Under the pieces are notes generated by a model, which was given only the letters and a program-made list of their open reading frames with translations, was not told where the DNA came from and did no database searches. DNA of 23,611 nt from DASSBG01 sp964583865 (lineage in GTDB: Bacteria; Pseudomonadota; Gammaproteobacteria; Xanthomonadales; Rhodanobacteraceae), in the NCBI GenBank assembly GCA_964583865.1, contig CAZOXZ010000023.1:1-23611 (forward strand). The letters run 5' to 3'. This document shows, one piece after another, positions 14,702 through 23,560 of this stretch. The position numbers and the translations under genes are program-made. Positions within the stretch are counted from its first letter, which is position 1; the number at the start of each line of letters is the position of its first letter.

Positions 14702-16389
14702 TGCGGCTGTTTTTCAAACGGGGAATGATCGTGAAAGCATTGACCTTGATGACCACCGCGTTGCTGGCATTGACGGCGGCCTTGCCCGGGCTGGCCATGC
14801 CGCCTCCGGAAGTGCCCGGCCCGATCGCGAAGCCGGCCCTGCCGGCGCAACTCGCCGATTTTGATGCTTACGTCGACAATGTTCGCGAAGCCTTTGATGT
14901 GCCTGGTATTTCCGTCGCCATCGTCAAGGATGGAAAAGTCGTCCTCGAGGCCGGCTACGGCTTCCGGCAGTTGCCGGGCGACGGCACACCGGCCGAGCCG
15001 GCCACGGCGCACACACTGTATGCGATCGCTTCCAACACCAAGGCCTTCACGGCGGCCGCCCTGGCGCAACTGGCCGATGCCGGCAAGCTGGACATGGGCG
15101 ACCGGGTGATTGAGCATCTGTCGTGGTTTCGCATGTCCGACCCGTACGTCACCCACGAAATGCGCATCCGCGATCTGTTGTCGCACCGCAGCGGCCTGAC
15201 TCTGGGTGCGGGCGACTTGCTGTACTGGCCGACCACGGACTTCACTACCCGCGAGGTGGTCGAGCGGCTGGCGCATGTGCCGTTGAAGGATGGCTTCCGT
15301 GCCGGCTATCACTACGACAACATCCTGTTCGCCGTGGCCCAGCTGGTGGTCGAGGAAGTCTCGGGGCAACGCTTTGATGAGTATCTGGCGCAGCACTTCT
15401 TCCAGCCGCTGGGCATGACCGAAACACGGTTCAATTTCCACTACCTCAAGCCGGGCGACCACGATGTTGCCATCGGCTACGCCAAGCATGACTTCAAGGA
15501 CCTGAAACCGGCCACGCCGCTTGCCTGGGCCAACAATTCCGGCGCTGGCGGCATTTATTCCAGCGTGCACGACATGAGCAAGTGGTTGATCGCGCAGCTG
15601 GCCGGCGGCGTGTACGGCCGTGATGCGGAAGGCAATCCGCTACGGCTTTTCAGCGCCGAGCGGCAGGAAGAAATGTGGTCGGTGTTGACGCCCATCCGCC
15701 CGCGCGAGCCGCGTGTGCCGGAACTCGCCGCCATCAAGCCGGTCTTTGCCGGTTACGGCGAGGGCTGGCATCTGTCCGAATACCTCGGGCACAAGCTGGT
15801 GTGGCACACCGGCGGCTGGCCCGGTTTCGTGTCACGGGTCACCCTGGTGCCGGAGATCGACCTCGGCATGGTGGTGCTGACCAACCAACAGTCCGGTGCC
15901 GCCTTCCAGGCCATCACCTACCGCATCCTCGATGCCTGGCTGGCGCAGACAAAAACCGACTGGGTGGCCGCCTGGCAGGCGTCCAACAAGGCTCGCGACG
16001 CCAAGGCCGACGAGAGCTGGGAGAAGCACGTGGCTGCGCGTGACGCCGGCAGCAAGCCGTCGCTGCCGCTCGAAGCCTACGCCGGCACCTGGCGTGACCC
16101 GTGGTATGGCGATGTGCTGCTGACCATGGAGGATGATCAGCTGGTGATGCGTTTCAGCCACACCAAGGTGCTGGTCGGCGACCTGAAACACTGGCAGCAT
16201 GACAGCTTCATCGTGCGTTGGCGTGACCGCGAACTGAATGCCGATGCCTTTGTCACGTTTGCGCTGGATGCGGACGGCGCCATCCGCCAGATGCGCATGC
16301 AGGCGGTGTCGCCGCGCACCGATTTCAGCTTTGATTTCCAGGACCTGCGCCTGACGCCGGTCGACACCAATGACGGTGCACAACCATGA
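14701..16389 (+). CDS. Secreted serine hydrolase, beta-lactamase/class C PBP fold
   Basis: A 562-residue exported serine hydrolase of the beta-lactamase-related family (esterases, D-aminopeptidases, class C enzymes). An N-terminal signal peptide ends near residue 32. The three active-site motifs are present: Ser111-x-x-Lys114 (SNTK), Tyr205-Asp-Asn207 (YDN) and His369-Thr-Gly-Gly372. The C-terminal part, about residues 460-555, is a separate beta-rich domain resembling DUF3471. ATG 14701 shares one base with the hda stop. GTG 14731 has GGGGA six bases upstream and still leaves a signal peptide, so it is a real alternative start. Substrate unknown; true beta-lactamase activity is not implied. 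Confidence 0.92.
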   Translation: MRLFFKRGMIVKALTLMTTALLALTAALPGLAMPPPEVPGPIAKPALPAQLADFDAYVDNVREAFDVPGISVAIVKDGKVVLEAGYGFRQLPGDGTPAEPATAHTLYAIASNTKAFTAAALAQLADAGKLDMGDRVIEHLSWFRMSDPYVTHEMRIRDLLSHRSGLTLGAGDLLYWPTTDFTTREVVERLAHVPLKDGFRAGYHYDNILFAVAQLVVEEVSGQRFDEYLAQHFFQPLGMTETRFNFHYLKPGDHDVAIGYAKHDFKDLKPATPLAWANNSGAGGIYSSVHDMSKWLIAQLAGGVYGRDAEGNPLRLFSAERQEEMWSVLTPIRPREPRVPELAAIKPVFAGYGEGWHLSEYLGHKLVWHTGGWPGFVSRVTLVPEIDLGMVVLTNQQSGAAFQAITYRILDAWLAQTKTDWVAAWQASNKARDAKADESWEKHVAARDAGSKPSLPLEAYAGTWRDPWYGDVLLTMEDDQLVMRFSHTKVLVGDLKHWQHDSFIVRWRDRELNADAFVTFALDADGAIRQMRMQAVSPRTDFSFDFQDLRLTPVDTNDGAQP

Positions 16390-16407
16390 CTTGCGGAGAA
16401 ATGCGCC

Positions 16408-16797
16408 ATGCCGATTGAAGCCACATACCTTGCCTGGGCCGTGCTGCTGGGGCTGATCCAGCTCAGCCTGGCCGCAGCCGGCAATCTCGGCCAGCGCGGG
16501 CCGAAGTGGGCGGCCGGACCGCGTGACGCACCGGCACCGGAACTGTCCGGCGTGGCTGGAAGGCTCGGTCGCTGCTGGCGCAACTTTCTGGAGACCTTTC
16601 CGTTCTTCGCCGCGCTGGTGCTGCTTCTGCTCGTGCTCGAACGTGGCAACGAGCTCAGCGCCTGGGGCGCGGCGTTGTACTTCTGGGCGCGCGTGGCCTA
16701 CGTGCCAGCCTACGCCAGCGGCATTCCACACCTGCGCTCGCTGATCTGGGGCGTGTCCATGGTCGGCATCGTCATGTTGTTGCCGGCCTTGTTGTAA
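16408..16797 (+). CDS. MAPEG family membrane protein
   Basis: A 129-residue protein with four hydrophobic segments, of the MAPEG family (membrane-associated proteins in eicosanoid and glutathione metabolism). Bacterial members are of mostly unknown role. The segment RCWRNFLETFPFFAALVLLL and the later ALYFWARVAYVPAYASGIPH are the family hallmarks, and the length is typical. GGAG lies nine bases before the ATG. It follows the hydrolase gene by 18 bases on the same strand. A five-base-pair stem TCCCC/GGGGA (16803-16817) follows its stop. Confidence 0.9.
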   Translation: MPIEATYLAWAVLLGLIQLSLAAAGNLGQRGPKWAAGPRDAPAPELSGVAGRLGRCWRNFLETFPFFAALVLLLLVLERGNELSAWGAALYFWARVAYVPAYASGIPHLRSLIWGVSMVGIVMLLPALL

Positions 16798-16837
16798 GAT
16801 TTTCCCCTCGCAGGGGACTGACGAAGGAAATCAACGC

Positions 16838-17731
16838 ATGAAATGGCGAATGGGCAGGCGCAGCAGCAACGTGATCCGGGCCAGTGGCGGTGGCGGTCGA
16901 CGTTTCGGCCTTGGCGGCTTTCGTGGCATGAGCATCACCGGCATTCTCATCATGATGGGGATTGCCTGGCTGTTCGGCATCAATCCGCTGCAATTTCTGG
17001 GGCTGATGGGTGGTTCCGGCGGCGGTGGCGTGCAATACCAGGCCACGTCAACAGAACCGGCGGGTGCGGCCACCGGCAGCGCCGACCAGGAGACGGTGGC
17101 CTTCGTGCAGGTGGTTCTCGGCAGTACCGAGGATGCCTGGTCGCGCGTGTTCCAGGCTGGCGGCAAGACCTACAGCGATCCCAAGCTGGTGCTCTACAAC
17201 GGCACCGTGCCCACGGCCTGCGGCACCGGGCGCAGCGCCATGGGGCCGTTCTACTGTCCAGGTGATCACAAAATTTACCTCGACCTCGACTTCTTCCGCG
17301 CCTTGAGCACGCGCTACCAGGCCGATGGCGACTTTGCCCGGGCCTATGTCATTGCGCACGAGGTGGGCCACCATGTGCAGAACCTGCTGGGGGTGTCGCA
17401 GGCCGTGGCGGATGCACGACGCAAGGGCGCACAAATGAAGGGCGCTGACGGGCTTTCGGTACGCCAGGAGCTGCAGGCCGATTGCTTTGCCGGTGTCTGG
17501 GCGGCGACGGCCCAGAGTCAATACCAATGGCTGGAACCCGGCGATATCGGTGAAGCCATGGATGCAGCCAGTGCCGTCGGCGACGATGCCCTGCAAAAGC
17601 AGAGCCGCGGCTATGCCATGCCGGACTCCTTCACCCATGGCACGTCGGAACAACGCCAGCGCTGGTTCCGTGCCGGCTTCGACGCGGCCAGCATCAAGGC
17701 CTGCGATACCTTCGATGCCACCGTGCTGTGA
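16838..17731 (+). CDS. ypfJ: Neutral zinc metallopeptidase, YpfJ/KPN_02809 family
   Basis: A 297-residue predicted inner-membrane-anchored metallopeptidase. The N-terminus is basic and Gly/Arg-rich (MKWRMGRRSSNVIRASGGGG), followed by one membrane segment (32-57), a Gly/Ser-rich linker, and a periplasmic catalytic domain. The zinc motif is His174-Glu-Val-Gly-His178, with Glu211 of ELQADCFAG as probable third ligand. The family blocks ACGTGRSAMGPFYCPGD and IYLDLDFF are present, and the C-terminus TSEQRQRWF is typical. Length matches the family (about 290). AAGGA lies at good distance before the ATG. It closes the plus-strand cluster and nearly abuts the convergent transporter gene, with 15 bases between. 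Biological substrate unknown. Confidence 0.95.
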   Translation: MKWRMGRRSSNVIRASGGGGRRFGLGGFRGMSITGILIMMGIAWLFGINPLQFLGLMGGSGGGGVQYQATSTEPAGAATGSADQETVAFVQVVLGSTEDAWSRVFQAGGKTYSDPKLVLYNGTVPTACGTGRSAMGPFYCPGDHKIYLDLDFFRALSTRYQADGDFARAYVIAHEVGHHVQNLLGVSQAVADARRKGAQMKGADGLSVRQELQADCFAGVWAATAQSQYQWLEPGDIGEAMDAASAVGDDALQKQSRGYAMPDSFTHGTSEQRQRWFRAGFDAASIKACDTFDATVL

Positions 17732-17746
17732 TGCCGGCTGAAGGTC

Positions 17747-18682
17747 TCATTCGGTGAGATTGACCGACTCGGACGTTGCCAGCACTTCGGCTGGCGGGAC
17801 GTCCGGTGGCCCCGGACGAAGCAAGGGCAACGCCACCACGCTGGCCACGATGATGATGACGCCGAGGTAGAAGATCCAGGTGACCTGCTGCTGCTCGTCC
17901 AGCAGGACAATGGCCAGGATGACGGCGTAGACCGGCTCGAGGTTGGTGGCCATTTGCGTGGCAAAAGCGCTGACATGTCGCAGGGCACGCAGGATGATGG
18001 CAAATGGCAGCAGCGTGCAGGCCAACGCCAGCACCAGCAGCAACAGGGCATCGTGCATGCCGGGCAGGGGAAAGGCGGGGCCGTCGTGGGGCAGCAGGGG
18101 TGCCAGCAAGGTCAACAGGACAGTACCCGCACCGAGCTCGATGGCGGTGATGGTCAGTGGATCGCCGCGCTCGACGACCCGCTTGTTGCAGGCACTGAAC
18201 ACGGCCACGAAGGCTGCCGAAACAATTCCGACGACCAGCCCCACGTACATGTCCGCCGGTATCCCGCCGACCACCAGCACGACGCCGGGGATGACGCCCA
18301 CGGCCACCAGCAGTTCGCGCGGCTGAAAGCGTCGTCCGACGACCGCCGGCTCGATCAAGGCCAGGAAGACCGGCGCGGTAGCGATGCAGATGGCCCCGAC
18401 CGAGGCATTGGCCAGCTTGATGGCGCTGTAGAAGGTCAGCCAGTGCAGCGCTACCAGGCAACCGATACCGACGAAAATGAGCCGGTCACGCCCGCTCATC
18501 CTGCCAATGCCGCGCCAGATGCTCGGCAACAATGCCAGGGTCGCAACCACCAGCAGCATGCGCCACCAGACCAGCGGCAGGGCCGGCAGCGTGATCAGCT
18601 TGCCGAGGATGGCAGTGAAACCCCACAGCAGAACACAAAAATGAATCTGCAGATGGGATCTGGCGTGCACTGACAAGGCCAC
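17747..18682 (-). CDS. DMT superfamily transporter, EamA family
   Basis: A 311-residue membrane protein with about ten transmembrane segments in two EamA repeats, the layout of drug/metabolite transporters that export amino acids and other small metabolites. Characteristic segments are WGFTAILGKLITLPALPLVW at the start of the first repeat, SVGAICIATAPVFLALIEP, and ATQMATNLEPVYAVILAIVL in the second repeat. The start is decided by the ribosome site: AAAGGAGG abuts the ATG at 18688 with no spacer, but it stands six bases before an in-frame GTG at 18682, which is preferred. Its stop codon lies in a small stem (TCTCA/TGAGA, 17745-17759) shared with the end of the convergent ypfJ gene. Substrate unknown. 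Confidence 0.92.
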   Translation of the reverse strand: MALSVHARSHLQIHFCVLLWGFTAILGKLITLPALPLVWWRMLLVVATLALLPSIWRGIGRMSGRDRLIFVGIGCLVALHWLTFYSAIKLANASVGAICIATAPVFLALIEPAVVGRRFQPRELLVAVGVIPGVVLVVGGIPADMYVGLVVGIVSAAFVAVFSACNKRVVERGDPLTITAIELGAGTVLLTLLAPLLPHDGPAFPLPGMHDALLLLVLALACTLLPFAIILRALRHVSAFATQMATNLEPVYAVILAIVLLDEQQQVTWIFYLGVIIIVASVVALPLLRPGPPDVPPAEVLATSESVNLTE

Positions 18683-18789
18683 CGGCATCCTCCTTTGTCT
18701 GCTGCCTGGATCGACCGATCATCCGCGATGTCGGGCCCGCCGTGGCCGTCATGCAGCAGCAACGGTCACCCGGTTCCCGCAGCGCGGCT

Positions 18790-19764
18790 TCAGCCGAAGG
18801 TGAACGTGTATGCCCGGAAACCTTCGCCGATCACCTTGATGTCGATCTGGCGTTCCGCGGGTGAACTGCCATCGAACAGGGTATACAGGCCGGGATCAGT
18901 GACGACCACCGGCGCCTGTTCGACGCCGTCCACGGTGATTTGCAAGGTGACCGGCCCTTCGCTGCCAGCGGCGACCATGTACACCTTGCTGGCCTGGAAG
19001 CGCAGCCGGATATGGCCGATCTGACTATCGAGCTCGGCGTACTTGCTGCTGATGTCCCATTCGCCGCCAAACGCAAACTGGTTCAGCTTCACCGACTCTG
19101 GCAGCTCGTAATCGCGGCCAAAGCTGGCCATCATGGGTTTGTTGGCGAGATTCTTCAGACGGTCCAGCCCGAAATACATCTCCGGTGAGCCGATGCCGCT
19201 GAAGTCCTTGTCGGGAACGGCAACTGTCAGCGGTTCCAGCCCGAGAGCCTTGCGGATGGCATCCTCGATTTCCTGGTAGTGGCCTTCGCCGTAGTGATGC
19301 ATGATCACGGTGCCGTCACGGTCGACGAGATACTTTGCCGGCCAGTAACGGTTGGACCAGGCGTTCCAGGTTGCCATCTGGCTGTCCAGCGCGACGGGAT
19401 AATTGATGTCGTACTTGCGGATGGCAGCGAGGACGCGGTCTGCCGACTTGCCGAACTTGAACTCCGGCGTGTGCACGCCGATGACCACGAAACCGTCGTC
19501 CTTGTACTTGTCGTACCAGGCGTTGACATGCGGCAGCGTACGCAGGCAGTTGATGCAGGAATATGCCCAGAAGTCGATGAGGACCACCTTGCCGCGCAGG
19601 GACTGCATGGTCAGCGGATAGGAATTGAGCCACTGGTCGATGCCCTTGAACTCGGGCGCCACCGTCGGCACCGCCGCACGGGCCATGCCCGGCGTCAGCG
19701 CAACCAACAGGGCCAGCAGGGCCTGTATCGCGCAGTAGCGGAAGGACTTGGCAAATAACATCAT
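18790..19764 (-). CDS. Secreted thioredoxin-like protein resembling the DipZ C-terminal half
   Basis: A 324-residue exported protein. A signal peptide (residues 1-31, ending MARA-A) precedes a TlpA-like thioredoxin domain with redox motif Cys70-Ile-Asn-Cys73 in FWAYSCINCLRTLPH, then YWPAKYLVDRDGTVIMHHYGEG, and a C-terminal beta-rich part from about 190 (QIGHIRLRFQASKVYMVAAG) resembling the carbohydrate-binding-like domain at the end of DipZ. DipZ-type proteins carry the same two domains behind a CcdA/DsbD membrane domain, which is absent here. The start ATG at 19764 overlaps the stop of the upstream cyclophilin gene by four bases (ATGA), so it is chosen over the longer frame. Likely a periplasmic thiol-disulfide reductase; its electron donor is not in the window. 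Confidence 0.88.
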   Translation of the reverse strand: MMLFAKSFRYCAIQALLALLVALTPGMARAAVPTVAPEFKGIDQWLNSYPLTMQSLRGKVVLIDFWAYSCINCLRTLPHVNAWYDKYKDDGFVVIGVHTPEFKFGKSADRVLAAIRKYDINYPVALDSQMATWNAWSNRYWPAKYLVDRDGTVIMHHYGEGHYQEIEDAIRKALGLEPLTVAVPDKDFSGIGSPEMYFGLDRLKNLANKPMMASFGRDYELPESVKLNQFAFGGEWDISSKYAELDSQIGHIRLRFQASKVYMVAAGSEGPVTLQITVDGVEQAPVVVTDPGLYTLFDGSSPAERQIDIKVIGEGFRAYTFTFG

Positions 19765-20672
19765 GGTCGTGTCTTGCGTACTGGCAAGGGGACATTGCAC
19801 ACGCCAACGTGCCCCACGGGGAAACGGTAGAAATCATCCTGACGATTGCGCACGGCATCGAGCAGGCGCATGAAACTGATGCTGTCGCTGCGCAGGACCT
19901 GGCGCGAAGGACGCTTGTCGGCTGGCAGTGCGGAGGCAAGGCGGACGGATGTGATGGTGGTGCGCTTGCCGGGATCCTTGTACACGCCCATGGGCTCCGG
20001 GCCGCGGGGCAGGGCCGCCAGCCATTGCATGCCCTCGATGACGCGCCCGACGATGGCAAGTTGATGGTCGAGCTGACGCGGTGCCTGGCCGATGGGCACG
20101 TACAGGGTGTTGCCGCTGCCGCTGGTCGGATCCGTGCTGCGGGCCACGCCGACCATGCCGTAGCAGTGCACCAGCCAGGCTTTGCCGGCCATGCGGTTGC
20201 GGGCTGCGGGCATGGAACCACTGAAGCCGGCCTCGGGCGCATACAGGTCACCGTCCGGCAACAGGGTGAACTCGAACTTCTCATCAGTGCTGCGGGTGAA
20301 TTCTGCAGGCAGTTCCGTCTTTGCCTTGCCCATGGGCACCGCCTTGCCCTTCTTGCCGGCATCCGGATCGCCCCACTGGGCCACGAAGTTGTCCTGGACG
20401 CGATACACGCTGGTGCCGTCGAAATACTGTTGCTGCACCAGCTGCTTGATGTTGGCCACATGCTTGGGTGCCCAGCCCGGCGCCAACTCGATGAGGACCT
20501 GACGGTCGCCTTCCAGTTGCATGACGAGCAGATTGTTCGCATCAATGGTGCGCCACTCGCGGTCTTGCGAGCGGTCCACGACCTGCTTTTGCGTCAGAAC
20601 CCTGGCGCTGGCTGCGGTCGGAAGCAGCAGGAGAGTGGCAACAATAACGGCACACAGGATAGTGCGGAACAT
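19761..20672 (-). CDS. Periplasmic peptidyl-prolyl cis-trans isomerase, cyclophilin type
   Basis: A 303-residue exported cyclophilin-fold protein that would speed Xaa-Pro isomerisation in periplasmic proteins. A signal peptide (MFRTILCAVIVATLLLLPTA, cleavage after ASA) is followed by cyclophilin blocks: LIELAPGWAPKHVANIKQLV, YFDGTSVYRVQDNFVAQWGDP, GMVGVARSTDPTSGSGNTLY and IVGRVIEGMQWL. The residues of these blocks differ from classical cyclophilin A (for example GMVGVARS), as in divergent bacterial members. The C-terminal 50 residues after the fold are unassigned. The ATG at 20672 lacks a clear Shine-Dalgarno; the choice rests on the signal peptide. It overlaps the thioredoxin-like gene downstream and diverges from the MFS gene. 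Confidence 0.9.
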   Translation of the reverse strand: MFRTILCAVIVATLLLLPTAASARVLTQKQVVDRSQDREWRTIDANNLLVMQLEGDRQVLIELAPGWAPKHVANIKQLVQQQYFDGTSVYRVQDNFVAQWGDPDAGKKGKAVPMGKAKTELPAEFTRSTDEKFEFTLLPDGDLYAPEAGFSGSMPAARNRMAGKAWLVHCYGMVGVARSTDPTSGSGNTLYVPIGQAPRQLDHQLAIVGRVIEGMQWLAALPRGPEPMGVYKDPGKRTTITSVRLASALPADKRPSRQVLRSDSISFMRLLDAVRNRQDDFYRFPVGHVGVCNVPLPVRKTRP

Positions 20673-20835
20673 GGGCAAGGAATGTCGGTGATGGGCGATG
20701 GTCGTGACGATAGCAGAAAATGTGCGTCGATCCGTCATTTCTCTGCGGCATTCCTTGGTAAGCTGTCGCCTTCGTGTGGTTCGGAATGTCGTCTTGAACA
20801 AGCCTGCCGGGGTGCGTCGCCAATATGCCGCGGAC

Positions 20836-22128
20836 ATGCCGCCGGTCCGTCGCCGTGAACTGTGGGCCTGGGCGATGTTCGACTTCGCCAACTCGGGCTA
20901 CACCACGGTCGTCATCACTGCGGTCTTCAGTGCGTACTTCGTGGCCGTGGTGGCCGGCGATGCGTCCTGGGCCACGTTGTCCTGGACGGTGGCCTTGTCG
21001 CTGTCCTATGCACTGATTGTCGTGACCGCGCCGCTGCTCGGCGCCTGGGCGGATGTCCACGCCTGCAAGAAAAGCCTGCTCGTGGCCACGACCGCCTTGT
21101 GCATTGCCGGCACGGCCGCGCTGGCTTGGTGCGGACCGGGTGACGTGGTCCTTGCATTGATCCTGGTGGCCGTGACCAACACGGCCTTCGGCACGGGCGA
21201 GAACCTCATTGCCGCCTTCCTGCCGGAGCTGGCGGATGGCGAAGCCATGGGCAAGCTGTCGTCCTGGGGCTGGTCACTGGGCTATGCCGGTGGCCTGCTG
21301 GTGCTGGGCCTGTGCCTCGTGTGGATCAACGGTGCCGAGGGGCGCGGCAGCAGCACCGATGCCGCCGTGGGTGGCGCCATGCTGATCACGGCGGTCGCCT
21401 TTGCCTTGGCCGCCTTGCCAACCTTCCTGCTGCTGCGTGAGCGCGCCCGCCCGCAAAAAACCGGCGCGCCGGCCTGGCGCATCGCGCTCACCCGCGTGCG
21501 CGAGGCATTGGCCGGCAGCGAGGGCCTGGTCGACCTGCGCCGCTTCATGTGGTGCATCGTCTGCTACCAGGCCGGCGTGCACACCGTCATCGTCGTGGCC
21601 GCCATCTACACCCAGCAGGCGCTGGGTTTCGACACCGCGGACTCCATCATGCTGATCCTGGTGGTCAACATCAGCGCCGCCGTGGGCGCCCTGCTGTTCG
21701 GCTGGGTCGAGGACCGCCTCGGCCACCGCGCCACGTTGGCGCTGACATTGCTTGGCTGGCTGCTGGCCATCGGCCTGTTGTGGTGGTCCCAGACGCGGCC
21801 CATGGTGTGGTTGGCCGCCAACGTCGCCGGCGCCTGCCTGGGTGCCTCGCAGTCCTCCGGCCGCGCCCTGGTCGGCTACCTGTGCCCGCCCAAACGGGAA
21901 GCCGAAGTGTTCGGCCTGTGGGGCCTGGCGGTGAAACTGTCCTCCATCCTCGGCCCGCTGGGTTACGGCCTGGTGGAATGGCTGGGCGGCGGCAACCATC
22001 GCGTCGCCATGCTGGCCACGGCGGTGTACTTTGTCGGCGGCCTGCTTCTGCTGGCGCGCGTCAACGTCAAGCGGGGCCGGGCGCTGGCGACGAGCAACGG
22101 ACTGCAGCGCTGGTCCGACAAGACATGA
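20836..22128 (+). CDS. MFS transporter, UMF1/Atg22-like
   Basis: A 430-residue polytopic membrane protein with about twelve hydrophobic segments. The opening RRRELWAWAMFDFANSGYTT is the hallmark of the UMF1 family of the major facilitator superfamily, related to yeast Atg22. The loop GAWADVHACKKSLLV is the family form of the MFS A-motif, and GENLIAAFLPELA and GASQSSGRALVGYLCPPKREAEVFGLWGLAVK are further conserved blocks. Atg22 exports amino acids from the vacuole; the bacterial substrate is unknown. ATG 20836 is taken as start because the family similarity begins there; the frame is open back to 20698 and GTG 20812 cannot be excluded. It shares a 163-base divergent gap with the cyclophilin gene. 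Confidence 0.9.
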   Translation: MPPVRRRELWAWAMFDFANSGYTTVVITAVFSAYFVAVVAGDASWATLSWTVALSLSYALIVVTAPLLGAWADVHACKKSLLVATTALCIAGTAALAWCGPGDVVLALILVAVTNTAFGTGENLIAAFLPELADGEAMGKLSSWGWSLGYAGGLLVLGLCLVWINGAEGRGSSTDAAVGGAMLITAVAFALAALPTFLLLRERARPQKTGAPAWRIALTRVREALAGSEGLVDLRRFMWCIVCYQAGVHTVIVVAAIYTQQALGFDTADSIMLILVVNISAAVGALLFGWVEDRLGHRATLALTLLGWLLAIGLLWWSQTRPMVWLAANVAGACLGASQSSGRALVGYLCPPKREAEVFGLWGLAVKLSSILGPLGYGLVEWLGGGNHRVAMLATAVYFVGGLLLLARVNVKRGRALATSNGLQRWSDKT

Positions 22129-22268
22129 GTTGGTGTCGCTGCCGTCAACGCAGAGCGACGGAGCGCAAACAACCGGCACCCGTCTCATGTGGGCCAAAAA
22201 GTACATCCGACCCCGTTTTTGACTCCGTTTTTGTAATGACACTTGCTGATCGCGTTTGTCCCATGACT

Positions 22269-23279
22269 TCAATCCCCGCAATGAAAGGGCCGGATCATTC
22301 CCTTTGCTGCATTCTCGCGCGCACCGTCGATACCTACCTGCAACGCCAAAAGCAGATGCTGCAGTCCGATGTCCTGATCCTCCGGGTTTCGCCCAATCCT
22401 CAACTGTGAAGCGAGTGCTCCAAGGTTGCGCCGGAGCGACTGTTCGTCCCGGGCCTCGGCGATTGCCGATCTCAGGCAACCCAGGTCGACCGGCTCAAAA
22501 TCTGCAAAATGGGCCCAAAGGCTGTCGAATACCGCATCGATGCCCGGCTGCCATGGCCCGCCGCTCCGCCTCTCCGGCGCAGGTGGTGCAAGCCAGAAGA
22601 TCAAAGGCAATTCTGTCGGGTCATGGCGTGGGAGAGGCCATTCTGAGCTGAATGGATGATCGAAATCCGGATCACACATCTGCTGCATCCAGGTGGCCAT
22701 TCGTGTCAAGTCCGCATTTCCAACCGGATAGAAATCAAACCCGCGTGCTGGTTCGGGCGGCGGATGATTCGGCATTGCCTGTGATGACACCGGAGGGTTG
22801 TCAACTACACGAATGCAACGGCATCCGTAGCTCAGGGGAGGAGTCAGGCGCAGCCAGACCTCGTGTCCGGCCGAGGCTGTGAAATCTTGCAGATGCACAT
22901 GCTGCTCGCACTCCTGAGCTTGGGAGACGATTAGCCGGAAAGAGGCGTCAGGCTCGCCTTCCAGAAGCGAGCTCTGTGCCGCCGTCGCACCTATCTGAGC
23001 CGCGAGCTGCAATTGCCATCGGAGCTCTGCCTCCAGTTGGCGCCGTGGCCAGACGAGGCTGCAGCGTTGTTCGAGCGTCGCCTTCCATCGGCTGAAATCG
23101 ACACCCATCTCGTTTTGTTCATGCAGGTCATCTACAACGGCTTGCATGTAATGGAGCTTCTGCATCGACATGATTACATGCAGCCGGCTCCGGAAGGAGG
23201 GCATCGGGTTCTCCAGAGTTGCACGGATCGCGGCCCGCTCAGGATCGTCATCCAACGTGCGTTCTGCGTCAGGCTCCAT
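22269..23279 (-). CDS. MuF-like phage head morphogenesis protein, orphan
   Basis: A 336-residue protein best explained as a relative of the phage Mu F minor head protein. A helical part (about 30-105: KLHYMQAVVDDLHEQ, DFSRWKATLEQR, PRRQLEAELRWQLQLAAQIG) is followed by the family-like end of the MuF fold: CEQHVHL (124-130), Trp142, PPLSYGCRC (147-155), and GFDFYP (180-185), which often follows it. Residues 195-336 form an unassigned C-terminal part. MuF proteins sit at the phage portal/capsid, and some carry toxin tails. No other phage gene is visible. CCGGAG seven bases before ATG 23279 sets the start. The gene is visibly less G+C-rich than its neighbours, which suggests transfer. Function and intactness are uncertain. 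Confidence 0.65.
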   Translation of the reverse strand: MEPDAERTLDDDPERAAIRATLENPMPSFRSRLHVIMSMQKLHYMQAVVDDLHEQNEMGVDFSRWKATLEQRCSLVWPRRQLEAELRWQLQLAAQIGATAAQSSLLEGEPDASFRLIVSQAQECEQHVHLQDFTASAGHEVWLRLTPPLSYGCRCIRVVDNPPVSSQAMPNHPPPEPARGFDFYPVGNADLTRMATWMQQMCDPDFDHPFSSEWPLPRHDPTELPLIFWLAPPAPERRSGGPWQPGIDAVFDSLWAHFADFEPVDLGCLRSAIAEARDEQSLRRNLGALASQLRIGRNPEDQDIGLQHLLLALQVGIDGARENAAKGMIRPFHCGD

Positions 23280-23321
23280 TTGTGATCTCCGGATTGCGTG
23301 GTGCAAGCATGCCGTACCGCT

Positions 23322-23360
23322 GTCTCATGGATTGAGACCGAAAACAGGGTCACACCCTGA
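23322..23360. other. Two short hairpins upstream of the MuF-like gene
   Basis: GTCTCA-TGGAT-TGAGAC (23322-23338) and CAGGGT-CAC-ACCCTG (23346-23360) are perfect six-base-pair stems in the 332-base gap 23280-23611. The gap otherwise holds repeat copy 4 and no credible gene. They may be remnants of a dispersed palindrome or control sites; nothing in the sequence decides this. Confidence 0.35.
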
Positions 23361-23560
23361 GTTTCCCCACGGATAACGGCAGCAGGTCAACGGACTGAAT
23401 CAGTTGTGTCCCCGGGTGTGCGCGGACGTCTGGTCACGCCTGGATAGGGCGAGCTCTGCTCCCTGTTTTCATTCGCAGGCGCCGATCTCGCCGTTCTCGG
23501 CGCAGGCGCGGCCGCGGCCGGCAACCGGATGCCGAATTGAAGAAAATGGCAGCATGAACC

